This document shows, one piece after another, positions 1 through 8,381 of a stretch of 35,470 nt of DNA. A program made the translations under genes and the position numbers. The stretch lies in contig CANFHX010000028.1 in NCBI GenBank assembly GCA_947446865.1, forward strand, positions 1-35,470, given 5' to 3'. Below the pieces are notes generated by a model that saw only the letters and a list, made by a program, of their open reading frames with translations, did not search any database and was not told where the DNA came from. Positions within the stretch are counted from its first letter, which is position 1; each line of letters opens with the position of its first letter. Origin of the DNA: Flavobacteriaceae bacterium (GTDB lineage Bacteria > Bacteroidota > Bacteroidia > Flavobacteriales > Flavobacteriaceae).

Positions 1-3000
1 GTAAATCAAAATGTTATTGTGGATGATACTGTTAATCCGGTAACACCAACATTAGCAGATGTTACGGGACAATGTTCTGCAACTGCAACAGTTCCGTCTA
101 CAACCGATAATTGTTCACAAACACCAATTGTAGGAACAACACCAGATCCTTTAACGTATACTACCCAAGGCACTCATGTAATCCATTGGACTTTTAACGA
201 TGGTAATGGCAATAGTATTCAAGTAAATCAGAATGTTATTGTGGATGATACTGTAAATCCAGTAACACCAATGTTAGCAGATGTTACAGGACAATGTTCT
301 GCAACTGCAACAGTTCCGTCTACAACAGATAATTGTTCTGAAATGCCAATTATAGGAACAACAACAGATCCTTTAACGTATACTACCCAAGGAACACACA
401 TTATTCATTGGACTTTTAATGATGGTAATGGTAATAGTATTCAAGTAAATCAAAATGTTATTGTGGATGATACTGTTAATCCGTTAACACCAACATTAGC
501 AGATGTTATGGGACAGTGTTCAGCAACTGCAACAGTTCCGTCTACAACCGATAATTGTTCACAAACACCAATTGTTGGAACAACACCAGATCCTTTAACG
601 TATACTACCCAAGGAACACACATTATTCATTGGACTTTTAATGATGGTAATGGCAATAGTATTCAGGTAAATCAGAATGTTATTGTGGATGATACTGTAA
701 ATCCTGTAACACCAACATTAGCAGATGTTATGGGACAGTGTTCAGCGACAGCAACAGTTCCGTCTACCACAGACAATTGTTCTGAAATGCCAATTATTGG
801 AACAACCAATGATGCTTTAACGTATACTACCCAAGGCACGCACATTATCCATTGGACTTTTAACGATGTTAATGGTAATAGTATTCAAGTAAATCAAAAT
901 GTTATTGTGGATGATACTGTAAATCCGTTAACACCAACATTAGCAGATGTTACAGGACAATGTTCAGCAACTGCAACAGTTCCGTCTACCACAGATAATT
1001 GTTCTGAAATGCCAATTATTGGAACAACACCAGATCCTTTAACGTATACCACCCAAGGAACGCACATTATTCATTGGACTTTTAACGATGGTAATGGCAA
1101 TAGTATTCAGGTAAATCAAAATGTTATTGTGGATGATACTGTAAATCCTGTAACACCAACATTAGCAGATGTTATGGGACAGTGTTCAGCAACTGCAACA
1201 GTTCCGTCTACAACAGATAATTGTTCTGAAATGCCAATTATTGGAACAACCAATGATCCTTTAACGTATACTACCCAAGGAACGCACATTATCCATTGGA
1301 CATTTAATGATGGTAATGGCAATAGTATTCAGGTAAATCAGAATGTTATTGTAGATGATACAGTAAATCCAGTTACACCAACATTAGCAGATGTTACGGG
1401 ACAATGTTCAGCAACTGCAACAGTTCCGTCTACAACCGATAATTGTTCTGAAATGCCAATTATTGGAACAACCAATGATTCTTTAACGTATACTACCCAA
1501 GGCACTCATGTAATCCATTGGACTTTTAATGATGGTAATGGCAATAGTATTCAGGTAAATCAAAATGTGATTGTTCACGATACAACACCTCCAGTAATTC
1601 CGGGATTAGCAGATGTTACAGGTCAATGTTCAGCAACAGCAACAGTTCCGTCAACAACGGACAATTGTTCTGAATTACCAATTATTGGAACCACTATTGA
1701 TCCGTTAACTTATACTACCCAAGGAACATTTATCATTCATTGGCACTTTAATGATGGTCATGGAAATAGTATTGTAGTAAGTCAAAATGTGATTGTTCAC
1801 GACACTGTTAATCCGGTAGCACCTATTTTAGCCGATATAACAGGGCAATGCTCTGCAACTGCTCCAATTCCGTTCACTACCGATAATTGTTCTCAAACAC
1901 CTATTGCTGGAACTACCACTGATCCTATTACTTACAATATCCAAGGAAGTTTTGTAATTCATTGGCTTTTTAATGATGGTAATGGAAATATTATCTTAGT
2001 GGATCAAAATGTAATTATACAGGATACTACTCCTCCAATTGCACCTATGTTATCAGATGTTACTGGTCAATGTTCTGCAACTGCACCTGTTCCATCAACC
2101 TATGATAATTGTTCTGAAGTGTCATTAATGCCAATTTTAGGAACAACCACAGATCCGTTGACATACACTACCCAAGGAACTCATGTAATCCATTGGACAT
2201 TTGATGATGGTCATGGTAATACCACGCATGTGAATCAGAATGTAATTGTTCACGATACAATACCTCCAGTCGTTCCAATACTTTCGGATGTTACAGGTCA
2301 ATGTTCTGCAACAGCAATGGTTCCCTCAACCACAGATAATTGTTCTGAATTGCCAATTATCGGAACTACTACTGATGCTTTAACGTATACTACCCAAGGA
2401 ACTCATGTAATCCATTGGACATTTGACGACGGCCACGGAAATAGTATTGTGGTAAATCAGAATGTGATTGTTCATGATACAACACCTCCAGTAACTCCAG
2501 TATTAGCAGATGTTACAGGACAATGTTCTGCAACTGCAAGTGTTCCATCTACTTCAGACAATTGTTCAGATGTAGCAATTATTGGAACAACAACCGACCC
2601 ATTATCCTATTATACACAAGGAACTCATACTATCCATTGGGTTTTTAATGATGGTAACGGCAATAGTATACATGTAAATCAAGATGTGATTGTTCACGAC
2701 ACAACACTTCCAGTAACTCCAATGCTTTCGGATATTATAGGTCAATGTTCTGCAACAGCCTCGGTTCCATTTACAACCGATAATTGTTCTGAGACACCTA
2801 TTATTGGAACTACTACAGATGCTATAACTTATACTTCACAAGGAACTCATATTATTCATTGGACATTTGATGATGGTCATGGAAATAGTATTGTAGTAAA
2901 TCAGAATGTGATTATACAAGATACTACACCACCAGTAACACCGATGTTGGTAAATGTTACAGGATTATGTTCTGTAACATTGGATGTGCCAACCACAACT

Positions 3001-3456
3001 GATAATTGTGCCGGAATAATAACAGGAGCAACAAACGATCCGTTAACGTATTCTAATCATGGAAGTCATGTAGTTCATTGGACCTTTGATGATGGCAATG
3101 GAAATATCTTTACAGTTAATCAAAACGTAACCGTAACTCAGGATGATATTATTGTTCACAATGCTTTTTCACCAAACAATGATGGATTAAACGAATTTTT
3201 CAACATTGAAAACATTGAAAACACAGTTTGTTTCCCAACTAATAAAGTTGAAATATACAACCGATGGGGAGTTCTTGTATATGAAACAGATCAATACGAT
3301 AATAATTCAAGAGTTTTCAAAGGTATTTCTGAAGGAAGAGTTACAATAGATAGAGCCATGGAATTACCTACAGGAACTTATTATTATATTTTAAATTATA
3401 CCACTAGCGAAGGAGAATACTTAAACAAAAAAGGATATGTATATCTATCTAAATAA
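1..3456 (+). CDS. Giant HYR-like repeat adhesin, T9SS type B C-terminal domain (5'-partial)
   Basis: The frame is open from the first base, so the true start and signal peptide lie upstream of the window. The visible 1151 codons hold 14 tandem units of about 74 residues, each with a GQCSATA motif, a second Cys in DNCS, TYTTQGTH and HWTFNDGNGN. This is the pattern of HYR-like, Ig-fold adhesin domains; the two conserved Cys per unit could form a disulfide (inference). The last ~105 residues (AFSPNNDGLNE, EIYNRWG, PTGTYYYIL, GYVYL) match the gliding-motility-associated C-terminal domain, a type B T9SS sorting signal. The protein is therefore expected to be exported and held on the cell surface as an adhesin or gliding-related protein. 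PorP/SprF and OmpA-like genes follow directly, as is usual for type B substrates. The family is confident; the ligand is unknown. Confidence 0.93.
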   Translation, partial: VNQNVIVDDTVNPVTPTLADVTGQCSATATVPSTTDNCSQTPIVGTTPDPLTYTTQGTHVIHWTFNDGNGNSIQVNQNVIVDDTVNPVTPMLADVTGQCSATATVPSTTDNCSEMPIIGTTTDPLTYTTQGTHIIHWTFNDGNGNSIQVNQNVIVDDTVNPLTPTLADVMGQCSATATVPSTTDNCSQTPIVGTTPDPLTYTTQGTHIIHWTFNDGNGNSIQVNQNVIVDDTVNPVTPTLADVMGQCSATATVPSTTDNCSEMPIIGTTNDALTYTTQGTHIIHWTFNDVNGNSIQVNQNVIVDDTVNPLTPTLADVTGQCSATATVPSTTDNCSEMPIIGTTPDPLTYTTQGTHIIHWTFNDGNGNSIQVNQNVIVDDTVNPVTPTLADVMGQCSATATVPSTTDNCSEMPIIGTTNDPLTYTTQGTHIIHWTFNDGNGNSIQVNQNVIVDDTVNPVTPTLADVTGQCSATATVPSTTDNCSEMPIIGTTNDSLTYTTQGTHVIHWTFNDGNGNSIQVNQNVIVHDTTPPVIPGLADVTGQCSATATVPSTTDNCSELPIIGTTIDPLTYTTQGTFIIHWHFNDGHGNSIVVSQNVIVHDTVNPVAPILADITGQCSATAPIPFTTDNCSQTPIAGTTTDPITYNIQGSFVIHWLFNDGNGNIILVDQNVIIQDTTPPIAPMLSDVTGQCSATAPVPSTYDNCSEVSLMPILGTTTDPLTYTTQGTHVIHWTFDDGHGNTTHVNQNVIVHDTIPPVVPILSDVTGQCSATAMVPSTTDNCSELPIIGTTTDALTYTTQGTHVIHWTFDDGHGNSIVVNQNVIVHDTTPPVTPVLADVTGQCSATASVPSTSDNCSDVAIIGTTTDPLSYYTQGTHTIHWVFNDGNGNSIHVNQDVIVHDTTLPVTPMLSDIIGQCSATASVPFTTDNCSETPIIGTTTDAITYTSQGTHIIHWTFDDGHGNSIVVNQNVIIQDTTPPVTPMLVNVTGLCSVTLDVPTTTDNCAGIITGATNDPLTYSNHGSHVVHWTFDDGNGNIFTVNQNVTVTQDDIIVHNAFSPNNDGLNEFFNIENIENTVCFPTNKVEIYNRWGVLVYETDQYDNNSRVFKGISEGRVTIDRAMELPTGTYYYILNYTTSEGEYLNKKGYVYLSK
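19..3132 (+). repeat. Fourteen in-frame ~222-bp coding repeats
   Basis: Unit starts fall at 19, 241, 463, 685, 907, 1129, 1351, 1573, 1795, 2017, 2248, 2470, 2692 and 2914. Spacing is exactly 222 bp, except unit 10 (231 bp, three extra codons) and unit 14 (about 219 bp). Units 1-7 are almost identical in DNA and differ by reshuffled variants (ADVTG/ADVMG, SQTPIVGTT/SEMPIIGTT, TPDP/TNDP). Units 8-14 are more diverged. This suggests recent expansion or gene conversion in the 5' half. Copy number may vary between strains or be collapsed in an assembly. Confidence 0.95.
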
Positions 3457-3469
3457 GTTACCATTTAAA

Positions 3470-3495
3470 AACCCAGTAATTTTAATTACTGGGTT
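3470..3495 (+). terminator. Perfect 12-bp hairpin between adhesin and PorP/SprF gene
   Basis: AACCCAGTAATT (3470-3481) pairs exactly with AATTACTGGGTT (3484-3495). On the + strand it is followed by A-rich rather than T-rich sequence, so it is not a classic intrinsic terminator. It sits 14 bases after the adhesin stop and could be a partial terminator or an mRNA 3'-end/processing hairpin that uncouples adhesin and PorP/SprF expression. Confidence 0.4.
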
Positions 3496-3533
3496 AAAAT
3501 AAAAAATTCCATAATAATTAAAAATAAATATTT

Positions 3534-4442
3534 ATGAAAACTATTATACTGTTTTTCGTTTTAATTACAGGTTTTGTATCATTTGCACAACAAGATGCAC
3601 AATATACACAGTACATGTATAATACCATTACTGTTAATCCTGCATATGCTGGATCCAGGGGTGTTTTGAGTTTATTTGGATTGCATAGAACCCAATGGGT
3701 AGGAATAGATGGAGCGCCAGTTACCAATTCATTTTCTATGCATACGCCTATAGAAAATAGTAGAGTTGGAATAGGAGCATCTTTTTTAAACGATAGAATT
3801 GGACCAACTATAGAAAACTCCATTGCTGTTGATGTTTCCTATACTATTCCAACTTCAGAAAACTATAAATTGTCTTTTGGAGTAAAAGGGAAGGGGAGTT
3901 TTATGAATTTAGATGTCTCTCAACTGAATCCAACCGATCAAAATGATGCTCAATTTCAAAATTTTAGCAAATTTTATCCAAACATAGGAGCAGGCGTTTA
4001 TTTACATTCTAGTAAAACTTATTTGGGATTATCTGTTCCACAGTTTATTGATACCAAAAGGTTTAATAATAATGATTTGAAAATATTTACTCAAAGTATT
4101 ACTTATTATTTTATTGCAGGGCATATTTATCAATTAAATCCTGAAATAAAATTTAAACCTGCGTTGTTAACCAAACTAGAACGGGGAACCCCTTTACAAG
4201 TAGATGCATCCGCTACATTTATGTTTAATGATAAATTTGTAATGGGAGCCTCTTATAGATGGGATGCATCGGTTTCTGTCATGGCTGGATTTCAAGTTAG
4301 TGACGGACTATATATTGGCTATGCCTATGATTTAGAAACTACTAAATTGAGAAAATATAATTCAGGTTCGCACGAAGTCTTTTTGCGATTTGAATTATTC
4401 GACAACAAAAACAAAGTTACTTCACCAAGATTGTTCTTTTAA
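3534..4442 (+). CDS. PorP/SprF family type IX secretion system membrane protein
   Basis: A 302-residue protein with a Sec signal peptide (cleavage likely after SFA, before QQDAQYTQYMYN). The N-terminal QYTQYMYN...NPAYAGSRG and the HRTQWVGIDGAP segment are hallmarks of the PorP/SprF family. The rest is a beta-rich outer-membrane barrel-like sequence ending in an aromatic residue. Family members are outer-membrane partners needed for export or surface attachment of particular T9SS substrates, especially type B ones such as SprB. Its place right after an adhesin with a type B C-terminal domain, and 12 bases before an OmpA-family gene, points to a dedicated partner of that adhesin (inference from context). 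Not SprF itself, which is linked to sprB. Confidence 0.93.
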   Translation: MKTIILFFVLITGFVSFAQQDAQYTQYMYNTITVNPAYAGSRGVLSLFGLHRTQWVGIDGAPVTNSFSMHTPIENSRVGIGASFLNDRIGPTIENSIAVDVSYTIPTSENYKLSFGVKGKGSFMNLDVSQLNPTDQNDAQFQNFSKFYPNIGAGVYLHSSKTYLGLSVPQFIDTKRFNNNDLKIFTQSITYYFIAGHIYQLNPEIKFKPALLTKLERGTPLQVDASATFMFNDKFVMGASYRWDASVSVMAGFQVSDGLYIGYAYDLETTKLRKYNSGSHEVFLRFELFDNKNKVTSPRLFF

Positions 4443-4454
4443 AACCACCTAATC

Positions 4455-6467
4455 ATGAAAAATATATATAAAATCTATCTAGTAGGTTTGAGTTTAATAT
4501 CCTTTAATGGATATTCTCAATTGGAAGATGTCAAAAAAATAGACACCCTATCTTCAGATGTTAAAGAAGAAATTCCAACTGTCTATCCTAAAGCAGCGGA
4601 AAGTAGGTTGATGAAAAGATCGGATAAATTATACGATAAATATGCCTACATGGATGCCGCAAAATCGTATGAAAAAGCATATGAAAAAGGGGATAAATCT
4701 CCTGAATTGTTTAAAAAATTAGGAAACACCTATTATTTTAATGCAAATTTAGAAAAGGCGGCTAAATGGTACAATGAATTGTTTGCTTTAAATGTGCCAG
4801 TAGAACCCGAATATTATTTTAGATATTCTCAGGCTCTAAAAAGTATCGGTAATTATGATAAAGCCAACGAAATGTTATTAGTTTTTCATAAAAAAGCAAA
4901 AGCAGATAGTAGGGGTAAAAATTTCGTAAATAAATCCAATTATTTGGATATTATAAAATCTAATTCTGGACGATATACTATTGAAGATGCGGGAATAAAC
5001 TCAAAATATATTGATTATGGAACTGCAATTGTAAACGATAGAATAGTTTTTACATCGGCTAGAGATACTGGAAATTTTGCACAAAGAAAACACGAATGGT
5101 CGCACCAATATTTTTCAAGTTTATATTCTTCCAATTTTGAAGCCGATAAATCTGGAAAAATTAAAGTGACCAAATTTGCAAAAAATTTGAATTCTAGATT
5201 CCATGAATCAACCCCTGTTTTTACCAACGATGGAAAAACAATGTATTTTACTAGAAATAATTATCTTGAAGGTAAAAGAGGAAAAAGCGATAATAAGATT
5301 ACATTAACTAAAATCTATCAGGCTAAATTAATTGATAGTACTTGGCAAGATGTAAAAGAATTACCTATTGATGATAATAATTATTCTACCGCCCATCCTG
5401 CTTTAAGTGAGGATGGTAAAACGATGTATTTTGCATCGGATATGCCCGGTACTTATGGCCAATTGGATATTTGGAAAGTAAGTATTAATGACGACGGAAG
5501 TTATGGGAATCCCGAAAATTTGGGACCAAAAATAAATACTGAAGGGCGAGAATCTTTTCCAACATTTACTAATGAAAACGAACTTTATTTTGCTTCCGAT
5601 GGACTTTTGGGCTTGGGAGGTTACGATATTTTTGTTTCCAAATTAAATAAGTATAATGTCTTTCAAGATCCTATAAATATTGGTGCTCCAGCAAATTCTA
5701 GTGATGATGATTTTGCCTACTTAATTGATACCAATACTAGAAAAGGATATTTAAGTTCCAATAGACCAGGAGGAAAGGGACTTGATGATATTTATAAATT
5801 TGTAGAAACAAAACGATTAATTTGTGAGCAAAGTTTAACAGGTATAGTTACAGATGCTGACACAAAAAAAGATATTGTTAATTCAAAAATTACTTTAAGT
5901 GATGATCATTTTGTTAAAATTAAAGAAATACAAACGGATGCAAACGGACAATATTCTTTTGATGTAAATTGTGGAAAAACCTATTATGTTAAAGCAGAAA
6001 AAGAGGGATACAATACCAAAGAAGAACATGTTACTATTCCTACTAAAAACGGAAAAACAACTTTGGATATTGCTTTAGATAAAATTGTTGTAAAAGGGGA
6101 TGATTTAGCAATAAAACTAGAACTTAACACCATTTATTTTGATTTAGATAAATATTATATCCGTAAAGATGCTGCTTTAGAATTAGAAAAAATTGCTGCT
6201 TATTTAAGAAAATACAACACAATTGAAGTAGATATTCGATCCCATACTGATTGCCGCCATACCCATAAATACAACCAAGTATTATCTGAAAATAGAGCAA
6301 AATCTACCTTTGATTGGTTGGTTAAAAACGGCATAAGCGCTAATAGATTGACCTACAAAGGTTACGGTGAAACCCAATTGGTTAATGGCTGCCATGATGG
6401 TGTAAAATGTACTGAAACAGAACATCAATTGAATAGAAGAAGTGAGTTTATTATTACAAAAATGTAA
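4455..6467 (+). CDS. TPR-PD40-OmpA family protein (PorE-like)
   Basis: 670 residues. Order: signal peptide (about 1-21, ending GYS); TPR-like helices (about 55-165, with AAKSYEKAYEKGDKSPELFKK); PD40/WD40-like beta-propeller repeats (about 185-450, with FTNDGKTMYFTRN, LSEDGKTMYFASD, GYLSSNRPGG); a carboxypeptidase-regulatory-like beta domain (about 455-545); and an OmpA C-terminal peptidoglycan-binding domain (about 555-670, with IYFDLDKYYI, SHTDCR, RAKSTFDWLV, NRRSEF). This architecture matches T9SS-associated envelope proteins such as PorE, which tie the secretion machinery to peptidoglycan. It ends the adhesin-PorP/SprF-OmpA cassette and is followed by a strong terminator. Calling it a scaffold for the upstream partners is inference. 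Confidence 0.9.
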   Translation: MKNIYKIYLVGLSLISFNGYSQLEDVKKIDTLSSDVKEEIPTVYPKAAESRLMKRSDKLYDKYAYMDAAKSYEKAYEKGDKSPELFKKLGNTYYFNANLEKAAKWYNELFALNVPVEPEYYFRYSQALKSIGNYDKANEMLLVFHKKAKADSRGKNFVNKSNYLDIIKSNSGRYTIEDAGINSKYIDYGTAIVNDRIVFTSARDTGNFAQRKHEWSHQYFSSLYSSNFEADKSGKIKVTKFAKNLNSRFHESTPVFTNDGKTMYFTRNNYLEGKRGKSDNKITLTKIYQAKLIDSTWQDVKELPIDDNNYSTAHPALSEDGKTMYFASDMPGTYGQLDIWKVSINDDGSYGNPENLGPKINTEGRESFPTFTNENELYFASDGLLGLGGYDIFVSKLNKYNVFQDPINIGAPANSSDDDFAYLIDTNTRKGYLSSNRPGGKGLDDIYKFVETKRLICEQSLTGIVTDADTKKDIVNSKITLSDDHFVKIKEIQTDANGQYSFDVNCGKTYYVKAEKEGYNTKEEHVTIPTKNGKTTLDIALDKIVVKGDDLAIKLELNTIYFDLDKYYIRKDAALELEKIAAYLRKYNTIEVDIRSHTDCRHTHKYNQVLSENRAKSTFDWLVKNGISANRLTYKGYGETQLVNGCHDGVKCTETEHQLNRRSEFIITKM

Positions 6468-6483
6468 ATAATCTGTAAAAATT

Positions 6484-6525
6484 AAAAACCTTTATCAAAG
6501 TATAAAAACTATGATAAAGGTTTTT
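6484..6525. terminator. Bidirectional intrinsic terminator
   Basis: AAAAACCTTTATCA (6484-6497) pairs with TGATAAAGGTTTTT (6512-6525), giving a 14-bp stem with a T-run on each strand. It lies between the convergent 3' ends of the OmpA-family gene (stop at 6467) and the VIT-family gene (stop at 6558), so it probably serves both transcripts. Confidence 0.85.
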
Positions 6526-6557
6526 TATAGTTATTCTAAAAAGTGTTTTAACAAATA

Positions 6558-7256
6558 TTACCCAACCAACTTCGCAATTCCAAACGCTGCTGCTGCTGCA
6601 ACAAGACCAATTGCGGTAACTTTTAACGCTCCTTTTATAGGTGGTTGGCCTGTTACTTTGCTTTTGAAATAACCAAAAACAAAAAGACAAACGGTTGTAA
6701 TAATTGCAGAAACTACCAATCCTTCTTTTGGGGTTTCAGTAAAAAAGTAGGCGGACAAAGGTAAAAGTCCTCCAACAAAATAAGCAATACCTATAGTTAG
6801 GGCACTATTTCTTGCTCTTTTAGGATGCGGTTCTTCTAGTCCTAATTCGAATTTCATCATGAAATCGACCCATTTTTTCTTGTCTTGAGATAGTTGATTT
6901 GCTAATAAAGTTTGTCCTGCTTCATCAATTCCATAATCAGCAAAGATTTCTTTCACTTCGTTAATTTCCTTTTGATGGTGGTTGTCCACTTCAAAATATT
7001 CTCTTCTTAGTTCACTTTCATAATGTTCTTGCTCGGTTTTTCCTGCTAGATAACCACCCAATCCCATTGCAATACAACCTGCAACTATCTCGGCAATACC
7101 AGCAGTAATTACAATTGCATTGCTATCAACAGCACCACTTAATCCTGCTGCAAGGGCAAAAGGAACGGTTAATCCATCGCTCATCCCGATTACCATATCG
7201 GTAATAAATTCGGAACTTTTTAAATGTTCTTCTTGATAAATTATTTCATCACTCAT
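6558..7256 (-). CDS. VIT/CCC1 family metal transporter
   Basis: 232 residues. The N-terminal stretch SSEFITDMVIGMSDGLTVPFALAAGL is the typical first segment of the VIT1/CCC1 family (iron/manganese transporters). Further membrane helices are visible around residues 40-70 and in the C-terminal half (LTIGIAYFVGGLLPL, VVSAIITTVCLFVFGYF, VTAIGLVAAAAAFGIA). The cytoplasmic middle (about 70-150) is rich in Glu and His (EQEHYESELRREYFEVDNHH), like the metal-binding domain of this family. The start overlaps the end of the adaptor gene by 8 bases, so it is translated in the same operon as the RND efflux pump. That context suggests detoxification of a divalent metal; the exact metal cannot be told from the sequence. 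Confidence 0.92.
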   Translation of the reverse strand: MSDEIIYQEEHLKSSEFITDMVIGMSDGLTVPFALAAGLSGAVDSNAIVITAGIAEIVAGCIAMGLGGYLAGKTEQEHYESELRREYFEVDNHHQKEINEVKEIFADYGIDEAGQTLLANQLSQDKKKWVDFMMKFELGLEEPHPKRARNSALTIGIAYFVGGLLPLSAYFFTETPKEGLVVSAIITTVCLFVFGYFKSKVTGQPPIKGALKVTAIGLVAAAAAFGIAKLVG

Positions 7257-8379
7257 CGGCTTTATTTTTAAGTTTCATTAATAATGTATAGGCACCTTTG
7301 GTAACAATAGAATTTTTAGTCAATTGCTCATTATCTAAAATTTCAATAAATCCGTTTTCAGAATTACCGGTTTTTACTTCGGTCATTTGAAACTTATTTT
7401 TGTTTACTACTACAAATATATATTCTTTTCCTTCAAAATTCACCACTGCATCTTTTGGAAGTGTTAATGCATTCTCACTTTTTACATTAATCTCTGCATT
7501 CATGTACATTCCGGGCAATAATGTTTTGTCGTAATTTTCAAAATGACAATGTACATCTGCTGAATGTTCGTCAATAGATAAATCTTTACTTATCAAAAGA
7601 ATTTCACAGGCGTGTTTTATATCCGGCTGGTTGTTGGTATAAGCCATCAATTTTTGACCAATGGCTAATTTAGTGATGTCTTTTTCAAAGATTTTTAAAT
7701 TCAAATGAATATCCGAAGGGTTTATTAATTCAAATAAAACGTCGGACGGATTCACATATTTTCCAATATTTACATTTACTTTCGATACAAAACCATTTAT
7801 AGGCGCATAAATATTGACGCTTTTAGAAATATTTTTTTCCGAAAGCGAATTCGGATTTACACTAATCAACCGCAGTTTTTCTGCTAAAGCACTTAACATA
7901 ATTCTTAAGGTTTTGTATTCGGCATCGGCTTGTTGGTAAACCTTGTCGCTACTTGCCTGACTTTGATTCAGTTCTTTTTGACGTTGGTATTCTTTTTCAG
8001 CAAAATACAATTTCGATTTTGTGGTTAAATAATCTTGTTGCAATTGCACATATTGTTGGTCTTCCATAGTAGCAATAACTTCTCCTTTGGCAATATGCAA
8101 GCCAGGTAATAATTTGGTTGAGGTTAAATAACCCCCAAGAGGCATGCTTACCGAAACCATATTTTGTGGTGGAACATCAATTTTTCCGGTTACTTTTAAG
8201 ATAGACGAAATACTCTTTTTTTCTAGTTGCCCAGTTTCGATGGTGGCATTTTTTAATTGTGCATCGGTAATGGAAACTAAATTTGCATTTGCAGTAGTTT
8301 CCGAAGGTTGTTCTTCTTTCTTGGAATTACATCCAATAAAAAGTACCATTAAACATGAAATTATAAATGTATTTTTCAT
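7249..8379 (-). CDS. CzcB/CusB-like RND efflux periplasmic adaptor (lipoprotein)
   Basis: 376 residues with a lipoprotein signal (MKNTFIISCLMVLFIGC, lipobox Cys17), so it is anchored to a membrane by a lipid. Membrane-fusion-protein parts appear in order: N-terminal beta segment (ILKVTGKIDVPPQNMVSVS), lipoyl-like half (GYLTSTKLLPGLHIAKGEVIATMED), an alpha-hairpin coiled coil (about 110-180), the second lipoyl half (IYAPINGFVSKVNVNIGKYVNPSDVLFEL), then beta-barrel and membrane-proximal domains (LPGMYMNAEI, LPKDAVVNFEGKEYIFVV). It would bridge the inner-membrane pump and the outer-membrane channel. Only 2 bases separate it from the pump gene and it overlaps the VIT gene, so the three are almost certainly co-transcribed. 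Confidence 0.93.
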   Translation of the reverse strand: MKNTFIISCLMVLFIGCNSKKEEQPSETTANANLVSITDAQLKNATIETGQLEKKSISSILKVTGKIDVPPQNMVSVSMPLGGYLTSTKLLPGLHIAKGEVIATMEDQQYVQLQQDYLTTKSKLYFAEKEYQRQKELNQSQASSDKVYQQADAEYKTLRIMLSALAEKLRLISVNPNSLSEKNISKSVNIYAPINGFVSKVNVNIGKYVNPSDVLFELINPSDIHLNLKIFEKDITKLAIGQKLMAYTNNQPDIKHACEILLISKDLSIDEHSADVHCHFENYDKTLLPGMYMNAEINVKSENALTLPKDAVVNFEGKEYIFVVVNKNKFQMTEVKTGNSENGFIEILDNEQLTKNSIVTKGAYTLLMKLKNKADE

Positions 8380-8381
8380 TT

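Noticed and set aside
1116..1322. Minus-strand frame inside the adhesin repeats
   Set aside because: It is a shadow of the 222-bp coding repeat.
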